Shown here one piece after another: positions 45,182-52,971 of a DNA stretch of 64,000 nt (positions are counted from its first letter, which is position 1; the number at the start of each line of letters is the position of its first letter). Below the pieces are notes generated by a model. That model made no database searches, was not told the DNA's origin, and saw nothing but the letters and a program-made list of their open reading frames with translations. Origin of the DNA: Candidatus Tenderia electrophaga (lineage in GTDB: Bacteria; Pseudomonadota; Gammaproteobacteria; Tenderiales; Tenderiaceae); the NCBI GenBank assembly GCA_001447805.1, contig CP013099.1, positions 992,001-1,056,000 on the forward strand, read 5' to 3'. A program made the translations under genes and the position numbers.

Positions 45182-45429
45182 TGCCGTCGTATGAGCTCAC
45201 CGAAGGCGCCGCACAAGACCTGCGTGCCGTGGCGCGCTATGCCTTATTGAAACAAGCAAAAACGAAACAGGTGAGTACGTCGTTCATTCATCAAAGTGCT
45301 CATCATAGCCCGCAAACGACAAGTTGGAATACCTTGGGGCAGGCAGCAGCGCTGGCACGTCGGTGGAAGAGGCCTCCAGCCGGTATTCAAACGTCTGCAC
45401 TTGTCCCAAGTGTTTGGCGGCCTAAGTGA
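45181..45429 (+). pseudogene. Truncated ParE-type toxin fused to unrelated sequence
   Basis: The first 25 or so residues (MPSYELTEGAAQDLRAVARYALLKQ) match the N-terminal helix of ParE-family ribosome-independent toxins. After about 45260 the frame becomes nonsense. In another frame, 45321-45425 reads KLEYLGAGSSAGTSVEEASS... ending CTCPKCLAA, with an in-frame stop just upstream; this looks like the tail of a second decayed gene. The toxin's catalytic C-terminal half is absent, so it is predicted inactive. Confidence 0.65.
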
Positions 45430-45815
45430 GGTAGGCTGATTTTGTGCACTCAAACTGGTTGATTAGGTGAAGCTGTTACTTAATCAACCAGTCGCCTCTA
45501 TTACAAACGGTGCTCCGGGCCTGCCGTCACCCTGTCCGGGTGTCCGTTCTCGTTATTTGATGATTGTCGATATCTGCGAAAGGTAAGTCATCCTTACCGG
45601 TCATCGGTAATCAATTCATGATAACCATGTTACCCAAGTGCCTAAGTATCGAGTGTCCATCTTGACTCATGCTGCGCCGATATGAGCTGAGGGGGAGTGT
45701 ATTTTTCGTGATTTAGAGACACGCTTGCGGCTATTAGGCGCCCTTCGAGAAATAGATCCGTCCCTTTGGTCATCGATATTTACGCGCCGATATTAAAGCT
45801 GCTAGACTAACGCCG
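45430..45815. other. Non-coding gap left of the metal module
   Basis: No gene seen in 386 bases. It holds the inverted repeat at 45454-45492, a small hairpin GGTAAG/CTTACC at 45582-45598, and two CGATATT copies at 45774 and 45788 shortly before the His-rich gene, which may be part of its promoter region. No clear promoter hexamers were identified. Confidence 0.35.
45454..45492. repeat. Perfect 12-base inverted repeat
   Basis: ACTGGTTGATTA (45454-45465) and TAATCAACCAGT (45481-45492), spaced by 15 bases. No T-run follows. Its place at the edge of the toxin remnant and accessory module suggests a terminator-like hairpin or the scar of a mobile element. Confidence 0.6.
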
Positions 45816-46235
45816 ATGGAGGATTTCCGCAGAATAAACAATAAATTAATGCCTGCCTGGGCAGTATTGCTGTCATTGTTAATATTGTCCGCTCAAGGCG
45901 TGACTCTGCATATCCACAGTGTCGATCATGACCCTCATCAAAGCCATCACTCGATCGATGATCTGATTGACCACGAACATCCGGGTCAGGCGCATGTTTC
46001 TTTCGATAGCTCCCACCAGGATCATCATGATGAGGTGGCCTCCGAGATTGAGGCATGCCCGGACTGCATATTAAAACAAGTATCCGCCAATCTATTATCC
46101 ATCGCCTTGGTGGCTATCGTGCTGTTCTTGCTCACGCCTGGATTCTATCGAACTAGACTCCTTTATAATCGTGGCAAGGTCAGCCTTCCCCCGCAATTCC
46201 ATATTCTCCCACCCCTCCGCGCACCTCCCCTTTAA
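45816..46235 (+). CDS. His-rich membrane protein of the metal module
   Basis: A 139-aa protein. An N-terminal hydrophobic helix (MPAWAVLLSLLILSAQG) exports a loop with about fourteen His and many Asp (HIHSVDHDPHQSHH, DHEHPGQAH, SSHQDHHDE) and the pair CPDC (near 87-90). A second helix (NLLSIALVAIVLFLLTPG) returns it to the membrane, with a basic C-terminus. The His/Asp/Cys loop is expected to bind Zn, Ni, Co or Cu in the periplasm. No family name is recognised with certainty. The ribosome site before ATG 45816 is weak. Confidence 0.7.
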   Translation: MEDFRRINNKLMPAWAVLLSLLILSAQGVTLHIHSVDHDPHQSHHSIDDLIDHEHPGQAHVSFDSSHQDHHDEVASEIEACPDCILKQVSANLLSIALVAIVLFLLTPGFYRTRLLYNRGKVSLPPQFHILPPLRAPPL

Positions 46236-46263
46236 GGCGATTTTTAGCGAAGCATTGCTGCTC

Positions 46264-46282
46264 GTTCGAATCTGATTCGAAC
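46264..46282. promoter_or_regulatory. Perfect 19-base palindrome upstream of the DUF3240 gene
   Basis: GTTCGAATC T GATTCGAAC is a perfect dyad with 9-base arms. It lies between the His-rich gene and the DUF3240 gene, in a 148-base gap. It resembles an operator for a dimeric regulator; the tRNA T-arm likeness of GGTTCGAATC is considered coincidental because no complementary stem follows. Confidence 0.45.
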
Positions 46283-46383
46283 CGGCACCCGGCAATGCGA
46301 CATAAATTCAGGATCAGTAATGCAGCCGAATTGCGGCGCGTACTGGCATTCCTAAAGATTCCATTCATTGCGGAGGAATACGC

Positions 46384-46692
46384 ATGAAAGTTTTGACACT
46401 TATTGTTCATACCGATGTTCAGCAGCCATTGGCTGACCTGTTACGTACGACCGATCAGGTCCCGGGCTTTACCTTCAGTCATGTCGAGGGCCACGGGATA
46501 GAGGTGGAAAAAGATCCCTTTCTCTCGGCTCACGACAAGGCGGTTGGCTACATCCCGCGCATACGGACCGACATTTTGCTTGAGGACGCTGATGTGGAGG
46601 CCGTGCTGGCGCAGCTGCGTGGCGAAGCGCTCAATCTTGCAGGTCACGCGGTTTATTGGGTGACGGATGCAGCAAGAGGGGGGCGCCTGTGA
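46384..46692 (+). CDS. PII-like DUF3240 protein
   Basis: A 102-aa ferredoxin-like protein of the DUF3240 family: MKVLTLIVHTDVQQPLADLL, a GFTFSHVEGHGIEVE loop, and the terminal HAVYWVTDAARGGRL. DUF3240 proteins are PII-like and usually sit beside RND metal-efflux genes, so a metal-sensing or trafficking role is inferred; no RND genes are present here. GGAGG lies 7 bases before the ATG. The stop overlaps the HupE ATG as TGATG. Confidence 0.8.
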   Translation: MKVLTLIVHTDVQQPLADLLRTTDQVPGFTFSHVEGHGIEVEKDPFLSAHDKAVGYIPRIRTDILLEDADVEAVLAQLRGEALNLAGHAVYWVTDAARGGRL

Positions 46693-47885
46693 TGAGCAAT
46701 AATGCAACCTCATTACATCGGGACAACGGCCCAATGCCGGTAAAACGAAATCTTTTTATCCTCATGGCCGGGCTGGTTCTATACGCCCTGTTATCAAATC
46801 TTGCCTTTGCCCATGGCATGTCTGAGGAGGAAAAACAGGCCATCATCGATGGCGGCAACCTGCAGTACATGTGGCTAGGTGCAACGCACATGCTGTCCGG
46901 CTACGATCATCTGGCGTTTGTGTTTGGGATTATCTTCTTTCTCAGCACCTTCCGGGATATTGCCAAATATGTCACCGCGTTTACGCTGGGGCACAGCGTC
47001 ACCCTGATTTACGCCACGTTTAACGCGATTCAGCTTAACTATTTCCTCATCGATGCGGTTATCGCCCTCAGCGTGTGCTATATCGCCTTCGCCAATATAG
47101 ACGGTTTCCGCAAATACCTGGGCATCACTCCGCCGAATATGATGCTCATGATTGTCGGGCTCGGCCTGATTCATGGTTTTGGTCTGTCTACGCGCTTGCA
47201 GGAGCTACCGTTGAGCGAAGATGGGTTATTGCTGAACATCATTTCGTTCAACGTTGGCATCGAGCTGGGGCAAATCAGCGCACTGTTCCTGATGTTGTTG
47301 CTGATTGCGGCATGGCGGAAAACTCATGGTTTCAAGGCGTTCAGCCTGATCGCAAACTACGCCCTGATTGCCATGGGGGTTTACCTGTTTTTCATGCAAA
47401 TGCATGGGTATGAGCACGCTACCAATGAAGAACTGGCTGCAGCCAAAGCAACCCCGGCGCAGACTGCCGCGTTGGTAGACGGTCTTCAGAACGGGGAATC
47501 TACAGAGTGGAAAGACTCGATTGAGATCTCCATACCCGCCAGAGGCGACAAAGAGTACAAGCTCTTTCTTACCAAAGGCGCAAGGTTTGAGTATTCATGG
47601 CAGACGGATGGTGAGCCGCTGTTTTTTGATTTCCACGGAGAGCCTGCAGGCGACACAACCGGCTATTTCGAAAGTTTTGGCAAGGGTACCGAAAGCCGGT
47701 CTAGCGGCTCTCTAACATCTTCGTTCGAAGGTACCCATGGCTGGTATTGGAAAAACAACACCCTTTCACCTGTCAATATCACGTTAAAAGTCAGCGGTGA
47801 TTATCGCCTCATCGATAAAGACAAGATAATTGAGAAACCGCCGGCAAAACCTAAAACCACACATGAAAGCATTGGCTCACTCTAG
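46692..47885 (+). CDS. HupE/UreJ-type metal permease fused to a soluble C-terminal domain
   Basis: A 397-aa protein. A signal-like helix (NLFILMAGLVLYALL...FAHG) precedes a HupE core with the metal motif ATHMLSGYDHL (His-x5-Asp-His) and FTLGHSVTLIYATF, IHGFGLSTRL and FNVGIELGQISALF across about seven helices (to about residue 245). HupE/UreJ proteins are Ni/Co transporters. Residues about 265-398 form an extra beta-rich domain (WQTDGEPLFFDFHGEP, TGYFESFGKGTE, GTHGWYWKNN), which resembles the domain found elsewhere in separate 'transmembrane anchor' proteins of metal-resistance loci. ATG 46692 follows AGAGGGGGG. A later start (46734) is possible. Confidence 0.82.
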   Translation: MSNNATSLHRDNGPMPVKRNLFILMAGLVLYALLSNLAFAHGMSEEEKQAIIDGGNLQYMWLGATHMLSGYDHLAFVFGIIFFLSTFRDIAKYVTAFTLGHSVTLIYATFNAIQLNYFLIDAVIALSVCYIAFANIDGFRKYLGITPPNMMLMIVGLGLIHGFGLSTRLQELPLSEDGLLLNIISFNVGIELGQISALFLMLLLIAAWRKTHGFKAFSLIANYALIAMGVYLFFMQMHGYEHATNEELAAAKATPAQTAALVDGLQNGESTEWKDSIEISIPARGDKEYKLFLTKGARFEYSWQTDGEPLFFDFHGEPAGDTTGYFESFGKGTESRSSGSLTSSFEGTHGWYWKNNTLSPVNITLKVSGDYRLIDKDKIIEKPPAKPKTTHESIGSL

Positions 47886-47895
47886 GAGAAAATAA

Positions 47896-48030
47896 TTGCA
47901 TAAATTAATTTTGATAATATTTACCTGTATAAGCCTGACGCTGTTATCGGCATGTTCATCCGACCATGGGCATGATCATGATAATGGCCACTCACACGAT
48001 CAAACAACACAACACGATTCAATTAACTAA
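47896..48030 (+). CDS. His-rich mini-lipoprotein (44 aa)
   Basis: TTG start with GGAG seven bases upstream, 10 bases after the HupE stop. Translation MHKLILIIFTCISLTLLSAC carries a lipobox (LLSAC), then SSDHGHDHDNGHSHDQ, with seven His in 21 residues. The predicted mature peptide is a lipid-anchored His/Asp chain of about 25 residues, a plausible metal buffer at the outer membrane or periplasm. It is too short for routine gene finders, but signal, lipobox, ribosome site and operon position all agree. Confidence 0.75.
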   Translation: MHKLILIIFTCISLTLLSACSSDHGHDHDNGHSHDQTTQHDSIN

Positions 48031-48047
48031 ACTCACACGGAGGCTTT

Positions 48048-48398
48048 ATGCGTTACTTGACGACTACCTTGTTTTCAGTGTTTCTGATATTGGCAATCCC
48101 GGTGCACGCAGGCTCAGGACACGATCATGGTCATGGCCATTCGCATGCGCCAGTTACGCAGGAAGAAGCGGAAAAAATCGCAACCAGCAGTGTTGCCGAG
48201 CTGGTTAAGAGAAATAAAGTTGACAGCTCTTGGGGTTCGGTCGCTGTTCATAAGTCAGAAAAAAAGGAATTTGGCGGTCAAATGGAATGGGTTGTGACAT
48301 TCAAGAATAAAAATCTCAGCGACCCGGAAAAACAGACCCTTTACATCTTTCTGTCACTGGAAGGTCAATATCTTGCGGCGAATTACACCGGAAATTAG
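48048..48398 (+). CDS. Exported His-rich protein (DUF6488-like)
   Basis: A 116-aa protein: signal peptide MRYLTTTLFSVFLILAIPVHA, then GSGHDHGHGHSHAPVTQEEA at the mature N-terminus, then a small alpha/beta domain (ATSSVAELVKRNKVDSSWGSV, FGGQMEWVVTFKNKN, QTLYIFLSLEGQYLAANYTG). The domain recalls DUF6488. The His-rich start probably binds a metal. GGAGG precedes the ATG by five bases. Last gene of the metal module. Confidence 0.78.
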   Translation: MRYLTTTLFSVFLILAIPVHAGSGHDHGHGHSHAPVTQEEAEKIATSSVAELVKRNKVDSSWGSVAVHKSEKKEFGGQMEWVVTFKNKNLSDPEKQTLYIFLSLEGQYLAANYTGN

Positions 48399-48470
48399 TT
48401 GTAGTAGTCGCGATCTGATCTGACAGTTACCGGTTTTGCGGAAGTGACTGTCCGATCAAGTCGAAACTAA

Positions 48471-48731
48471 TTCAAATCATCGCCGCGGCTTGCGGTAGCC
48501 GTAGATCATCAAAAAAATGCTTATGGACAAAATATGCTGCTCGATGCCATGGCGCGCGCGCTGCGGATATCCGATGAGGCGGGCTTGGTCGGCCTGTTTG
48601 TCGATGCCAAGGATGATGTTGTAGCGGGGTATTATATGAAGTTCGGATTCGTCCCCATTGAAAACAATCCATTGTTGCTCTATTTGGCGATGGTCTCTAT
48701 TCGCCAGGCATTTGAAAATCAGGGTCAATAA
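48471..48731 (+). pseudogene. 5'-truncated GNAT acetyltransferase
   Basis: Open from a stop at 48468; reads PRLAVAVDHQKNAYGQNMLL, then ARALRISDEAGLVGLFVDAK and YYMKFGFVPIENNPLLLYLAM. This is the second half of a GNAT domain of the tRNA-acetylating toxin type (RLAVD, acetyl-CoA loop, VDAKD, YxxFGF). The N-terminal half is missing, and the acetyl-CoA pyrophosphate loop is altered (NAYGQN for QGxGxG). A partner DUF1778-type antitoxin is not present. Predicted non-functional relic. Confidence 0.7.
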
Positions 48732-48733
48732 AA

Positions 48734-48765
48734 AAGCCCCGCTGCAAACGATGACAGCGGGGCTT
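48734..48765 (-). terminator. Rho-independent terminator of acnB
   Basis: AAGCCCCGCTG and CAGCGGGGCTT stem with a ten-base loop, followed on the minus strand by TTTTTT. It closes acnB and also lies just after the GNAT relic. Confidence 0.9.
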
Positions 48766-48790
48766 ATTGGTTTTACTGAGAAGTAAAGAT

Positions 48791-51355
48791 TTACGCAGCT
48801 TGGATCGGAATCACCTTCTCCGCCACTTTCTGATACTCCTCGATCTCATTGAAGTTGAGATAGCGATAGATATCCGCGGCCATGGGGTCGATCGTTTTCA
48901 CCGCTTTCATGTATTCGGCCACGGTGGGGATCTTGCCCATCTGCGCGCATACCGCGGCGAGTTCGGCGGAGCCGAGGTAGACGTTGGCGTCTTTGCCCAA
49001 ACGGTTGGGAAAGTTGCGCGTCGAGGTGGACATGACGGTGGCGCCGTCGGCCACGCGCGCCTGATTCCCCATGCACAAGGAACAGCCGGGCATTTCGGTA
49101 CGGGCATTGGCCTTGCCGAAGATGGCGTAGTAGCCCTCTTCGATGAGTTGGTGCTCATCCATCTTAGTGGGTGGGGCGATCCACAACCGAGTCGGTACGC
49201 TGCCGCCGTAGGTCTCCAGCACTTTGCCGGCGGCGCGGAAGTGGCCGATGTTGGTCATGCAGCTGCCGATGAAGACTTCGTCGATCTTGGTGTTTTCCAC
49301 CTCCGACAGCAGCTTTACGTCGTCTGGATCGTTGGGGCAGGCGACGATGGGCTCCTTGATCTCGTTGAGATCGATTTCGATCACCTCGGCGTATTCGGCA
49401 TCGGCGTCCGCTTCCAACAGTTCCGGGTTGGCGAGCCAGTTTTCCATGGCCTCGATGCGGCGGCTCAGGGTGCGTTTGTCTTCGTAGCCGTTGGCGATCA
49501 TCCACTTCAACAGGGTGATGTTGGACTTGAGGTATTCGATGATTGGCGCTTGGCCCAGCTTGACGGTGCAGCCGTTGGCGGAGCGTTCGGCGGAGGCATC
49601 GGAGAGCTCGAAGGCCTGTTCCACTTTCAGATGCTCCAGCCCCTCGATCTCCAGCACGCGACCGGAGAAGACGTTTTGCTTGCCCGCCTTCTCCACCGTC
49701 AGCAGCCCTTTTTGGATGGCGGCGTAGGGGATGGCGTTGACCAGGTCACGCAGGGTGACACCGGGTTGCATCTCGCCCTTGAAGCGCACCAGCACCGATT
49801 CGGGCATGTCCTGCGGCATCACGCCCAGGGCGGCGGCGAAGGCCACCAGGCCGGAGCCGGCCGGGAATGAGATACCGAGCGGGAAGCGGGTGTGGGAGTC
49901 GCCGCCGGTGCCCACGGTGTCGGGCAGGATCATGCGGTTCAACCAGCTGTGGATGACGCCGTCACCGGGGCGCAGGCTGACCCCGCCGCGGTTGTGGATG
50001 AACTCGGGCAGTTCATGCTGCAATTTGACGTCCACCGGTTTAGGGTAGGCGGCGGTGTGACAGAAGGACTGCATCACCAGGTCGGCGGAGAAGCCCAAAC
50101 AGGCCAGCTCCTTGAGCTCGTCGCGGGTCATGGCGCCGGTGGTGTCCTGCGAGCCGACGGTGGTCATGCGCGGTTCGCAGTAGGTGCCGGGGCGCACGCC
50201 CGCCACACCGCAGGCCTTGCCGACCATCTTCTGCGCCAGGGTGTAGCCCTTGCCGGTGTCGACGGGGGCTTCGGGGCGACGGAACAGGGTGCTCGGTTCC
50301 AGGCCCAGGGCCTCGCGGGTCTTGTCGGTGAGTGAGCGGCCGATGATCAGTGGAATGCGGCCGCCGGCGCGCACTTCGTCAGGCATGGTGGACGGCTTGA
50401 GGTCGAAGCTTGAGATCACTTCGCCGGCCTCGTTTTCGATCACGCCTTCATAGGGTTTGATGGTGATGACATCGCCCATGTTGAGTTGGGTGACGTCGCA
50501 CTCGATGGGCAGACAGCCGGAATCCTCGGCAGTGTTGAAGAAGATCGGGGCGATCTTGCCGCCCAGCACCACGCCGCCCTGGCGCTTGTTGGGCACGTAG
50601 GGAATGTCACGGCCCATGTGCCAGAGCACGGAGTTGATGGCCGATTTACGCGAGGAGCCGGTGCCCACCACGTCGCCGACGTAGGCCAGCGGGTGGCCTT
50701 TCTGTTTCAGCGCCTCGATCTTGGCCAGCGCATCGGGCATTTTGGCACCCAACATGGCCTTGGCATGCAGCGGGATATCGGGACGGCTCCAGGCCTCGGA
50801 GGCGGGGGAGAGATCGTCGGTGTTGGTCTCACCGTCCACCTTGAAGACAGTGACCTTGATCGCGGCGGCCAGCTCGGGCTTGTTGGTGAACCACTCGGCC
50901 TCGGCCCAGGCGTCGGTGATCTGTTTGGCGTGTTCGTTGCCTGCCTTGGCCTTATCGATGACATCATGAAAGGCATCAAACATGAGCTGGGTCGTGGACA
51001 GGGATGCCGCGGCGATAGGCGCCAACTCGGCATCGTCCAGCAGCTCGATCTGGGGCTGGATGTTGTAGCCGCCCAGCATAGTGCCGAGTAATTCGGCGGC
51101 CTGCTTTCTGTCGATTAATGGGCTTTGTGCTTCGCCCTTGGTGATGGCGGCCAGAAAGCCTGCTTTGACATAGGCGGCCTGGTCCACGCCGGCGGGTACG
51201 CGCTGGCTGAACAACTGCATCAGTTCGGCCGCTTCAGCCGCCGGCGGATTTTTTATAAGTTCAATCAGCTCAGCGGTCTGCTGGGCATCCAGGGCCAATG
51301 GTGGCAGGCCCTCGGCGGCGCGTTGTTCAACGTGTTGACGATAGGCTGTAAGCAC
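48791..51355 (-). CDS. acnB: Bifunctional aconitate hydratase 2 / 2-methylisocitrate dehydratase
   Basis: The main TCA-cycle aconitase (854 aa) of the AcnB branch, with N-terminal HEAT-like domain (about 1-160), swivelling domain, then catalytic domains. Cluster ligands are in [19 protein letters not shown] (near 699) and [12 protein letters not shown] (near 757 and 760). Also [21 protein letters not shown] and [14 protein letters not shown]. The start is GTG 51355 with GAGG seven bases upstream. AcnB can bind mRNA when its cluster is lost, so iron may affect it. It has its own terminator. Confidence 0.97.
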   Translation of the reverse strand: MLTAYRQHVEQRAAEGLPPLALDAQQTAELIELIKNPPAAEAAELMQLFSQRVPAGVDQAAYVKAGFLAAITKGEAQSPLIDRKQAAELLGTMLGGYNIQPQIELLDDAELAPIAAASLSTTQLMFDAFHDVIDKAKAGNEHAKQITDAWAEAEWFTNKPELAAAIKVTVFKVDGETNTDDLSPASEAWSRPDIPLHAKAMLGAKMPDALAKIEALKQKGHPLAYVGDVVGTGSSRKSAINSVLWHMGRDIPYVPNKRQGGVVLGGKIAPIFFNTAEDSGCLPIECDVTQLNMGDVITIKPYEGVIENEAGEVISSFDLKPSTMPDEVRAGGRIPLIIGRSLTDKTREALGLEPSTLFRRPEAPVDTGKGYTLAQKMVGKACGVAGVRPGTYCEPRMTTVGSQDTTGAMTRDELKELACLGFSADLVMQSFCHTAAYPKPVDVKLQHELPEFIHNRGGVSLRPGDGVIHSWLNRMILPDTVGTGGDSHTRFPLGISFPAGSGLVAFAAALGVMPQDMPESVLVRFKGEMQPGVTLRDLVNAIPYAAIQKGLLTVEKAGKQNVFSGRVLEIEGLEHLKVEQAFELSDASAERSANGCTVKLGQAPIIEYLKSNITLLKWMIANGYEDKRTLSRRIEAMENWLANPELLEADADAEYAEVIEIDLNEIKEPIVACPNDPDDVKLLSEVENTKIDEVFIGSCMTNIGHFRAAGKVLETYGGSVPTRLWIAPPTKMDEHQLIEEGYYAIFGKANARTEMPGCSLCMGNQARVADGATVMSTSTRNFPNRLGKDANVYLGSAELAAVCAQMGKIPTVAEYMKAVKTIDPMAADIYRYLNFNEIEEYQKVAEKVIPIQAA

Positions 51356-51465
51356 TAAATCACCTCATATTATTGCGCTTTAAACGGTCGCGGATGGGCC
51401 GGATTTTACCCTATTTGCTCGGAAAACAGTAATTTGGCCTGCTGTTTCGCGGTCGGCGCGGATTT

Positions 51466-52314
51466 TTACCGGTTTTCACCGCCGCTGACTTTGAGCAGGA
51501 TTTTATCCAGCAGGCTTACCGGCAGGATGCGTCGCGCCACGCCGAACAGGTGGGTGGGGAAGGTAACGTAGTAGCGCCGTTTCGGTCTCGGGCTCTCCAG
51601 GGCGTGGATCACCTTTTTCAGCACCGCCTCGGGCGGCAGGGTAAAAGGCTGCGCGTGGCCCTTTTGGGCCAGGCGCTTTTCGACTCCCTGGTAATAGTCG
51701 CGGTGGGCGCTGTTTTCGCGATCGATGTTTTTCTTGAACATTGCGTAGGCGTTGGCGCGAAACCGGCTTTCGATGGGGCCCGGCTCGATGAGCGCGACCT
51801 GGATGCCGCTGCCGTGCAGCTCCAGCCGCAGGGTGTCCGTGAGTCCTTCCAGGGCGAACTTGCTGGCGTTGTAGGCGCCGCGGTAGGGCAGGGCCACCAG
51901 CCCCAGCACCGAGCTGTTGTGGATGATGCGGCCGTAGCCCTGGCGCCGCATCACCGGGATGATCCGGTTGGTGAGCTCCTGGGTGCCGAATAGATTGGTT
52001 TCGAATTGCGCGCGTAGGACGTCGCGGCGCAGGTCCTCCACCGCGCCGGGCTGGCCGTAGGCGCCGTTGTTGAACAGGGCAAACAATTCGCCGCCGGTTC
52101 GCTCCAAGACGGCTTTCACGCCCTGCTCGATGGAGGCTGAATCGGCGAGGTCGAGGCGATAGCTTTCGAGGCCCTCTTCTTTAAGTTTTTCAACATCTTC
52201 GGATTTTCGAGCGGTGGCGAAGACGCGATAGCCGCGCTGTTTCAGGCCATGGGCAACACAATGGCCGATACCGCTGGAACAGCCGCTGATCAGAATGGAT
52301 TTCGGTGAATTCAT
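51466..52314 (-). CDS. Short-chain dehydrogenase/reductase, YbbO-like
   Basis: Classical SDR of 282 aa: ISGCSSGIGHCVAHGLKQRG (Gly-rich NADP loop), ALFNNGAYGQPG in place of the usual NNAG, a Ser in HNSSVLGLV, catalytic YNASK, and VALIEPGPI. Basic residues after strand 2 (TARKSED) favour NADPH. It resembles E. coli YbbO, an aldehyde reductase of broad range, in both core and C-terminal RYYVTFPTHLFG-LPVSLLDKIL. Substrate unknown. Confidence 0.9.
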   Translation of the reverse strand: MNSPKSILISGCSSGIGHCVAHGLKQRGYRVFATARKSEDVEKLKEEGLESYRLDLADSASIEQGVKAVLERTGGELFALFNNGAYGQPGAVEDLRRDVLRAQFETNLFGTQELTNRIIPVMRRQGYGRIIHNSSVLGLVALPYRGAYNASKFALEGLTDTLRLELHGSGIQVALIEPGPIESRFRANAYAMFKKNIDRENSAHRDYYQGVEKRLAQKGHAQPFTLPPEAVLKKVIHALESPRPKRRYYVTFPTHLFGVARRILPVSLLDKILLKVSGGENR

Positions 52315-52443
52315 TGGGGGATATTACCTAACTAAAGTTATAGTTTTAAAGGTCGTTAACATGGCTGTAAGAGACATGTTTAAGGGGGCAAGTCATTCTT
52401 ACTTATACAAATATATCAATATCGGACTACGCCTAGGTGTGCG

Positions 52444-52971
52444 ATGAAAGACAAATCCATCAATCCCACGGATCAGGAGCGCGTCATGCGCGAGGACGAC
52501 TTCATCGTCTCCAAGACCGACCTGAGCGGCAAGATCACCTACGCCAATCGCATTTTTCTCGAGTTTGCAGGTTATAGCGAGGACCAGCTGCTGGGCATGC
52601 AGCACAATATCATCCGTCATCCGGACATGCCTCGGGCGGTGTTCAAGCTGCTGTGGGACGGCATCCGCCAAAAGCAGGAGATCTTCGCCTACGTCAAGAA
52701 CCTGGCCAGCGACGGTTCGTTTTACTGGGTATTCGCCCACGTCACGCCGGATTATGACGCCATGGGCAATGTGAGCGGATATCTCTCGGTGCGGCGCAAG
52801 CCGCGGCTCGATGCCATCGCGGTGATCACCGATGTCTACCGGCGCATGCTGGAGATCGAAAAGCAGCGCGGCGTCAAACAGGGCATGGGCGACTCTACTC
52901 AGTTTTTGCTTGATTTACTTGATGAAAAGGGAGCCTCGTATGAAGAGTTTGTCCTCGATCTCCAGGGATAG
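52444..52971 (+). CDS. Soluble PAS-domain sensor (Aer-like)
   Basis: A 175-aa protein with one PAS domain of the Aer type ([60 protein letters not shown]), known in Aer to bind FAD and sense redox or oxygen. It has no HAMP, membrane or signalling domain. Its 3' end overlaps the MCP gene by 32 bases, implying coupled translation and a shared function as the input half of a split receptor. Confidence 0.9.
   Translation: MKDKSINPTDQERVMREDDFIVSKTDLSGKITYANRIFLEFAGYSEDQLLGMQHNIIRHPDMPRAVFKLLWDGIRQKQEIFAYVKNLASDGSFYWVFAHVTPDYDAMGNVSGYLSVRRKPRLDAIAVITDVYRRMLEIEKQRGVKQGMGDSTQFLLDLLDEKGASYEEFVLDLQG

Noticed and set aside
46264-46285. tRNA remnant or attachment site suggested by GGTTCGAATC
   Set aside because: The flanking bases cannot form a T-stem, and the 19-base perfect symmetry explains the sequence better.
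52832-52939. Earlier start for the CZB chemoreceptor
   Set aside because: It would lie inside the PAS gene in another frame and give a signal-less Cys/Ser-rich start; GGGAG and ATG at 52940 are better.
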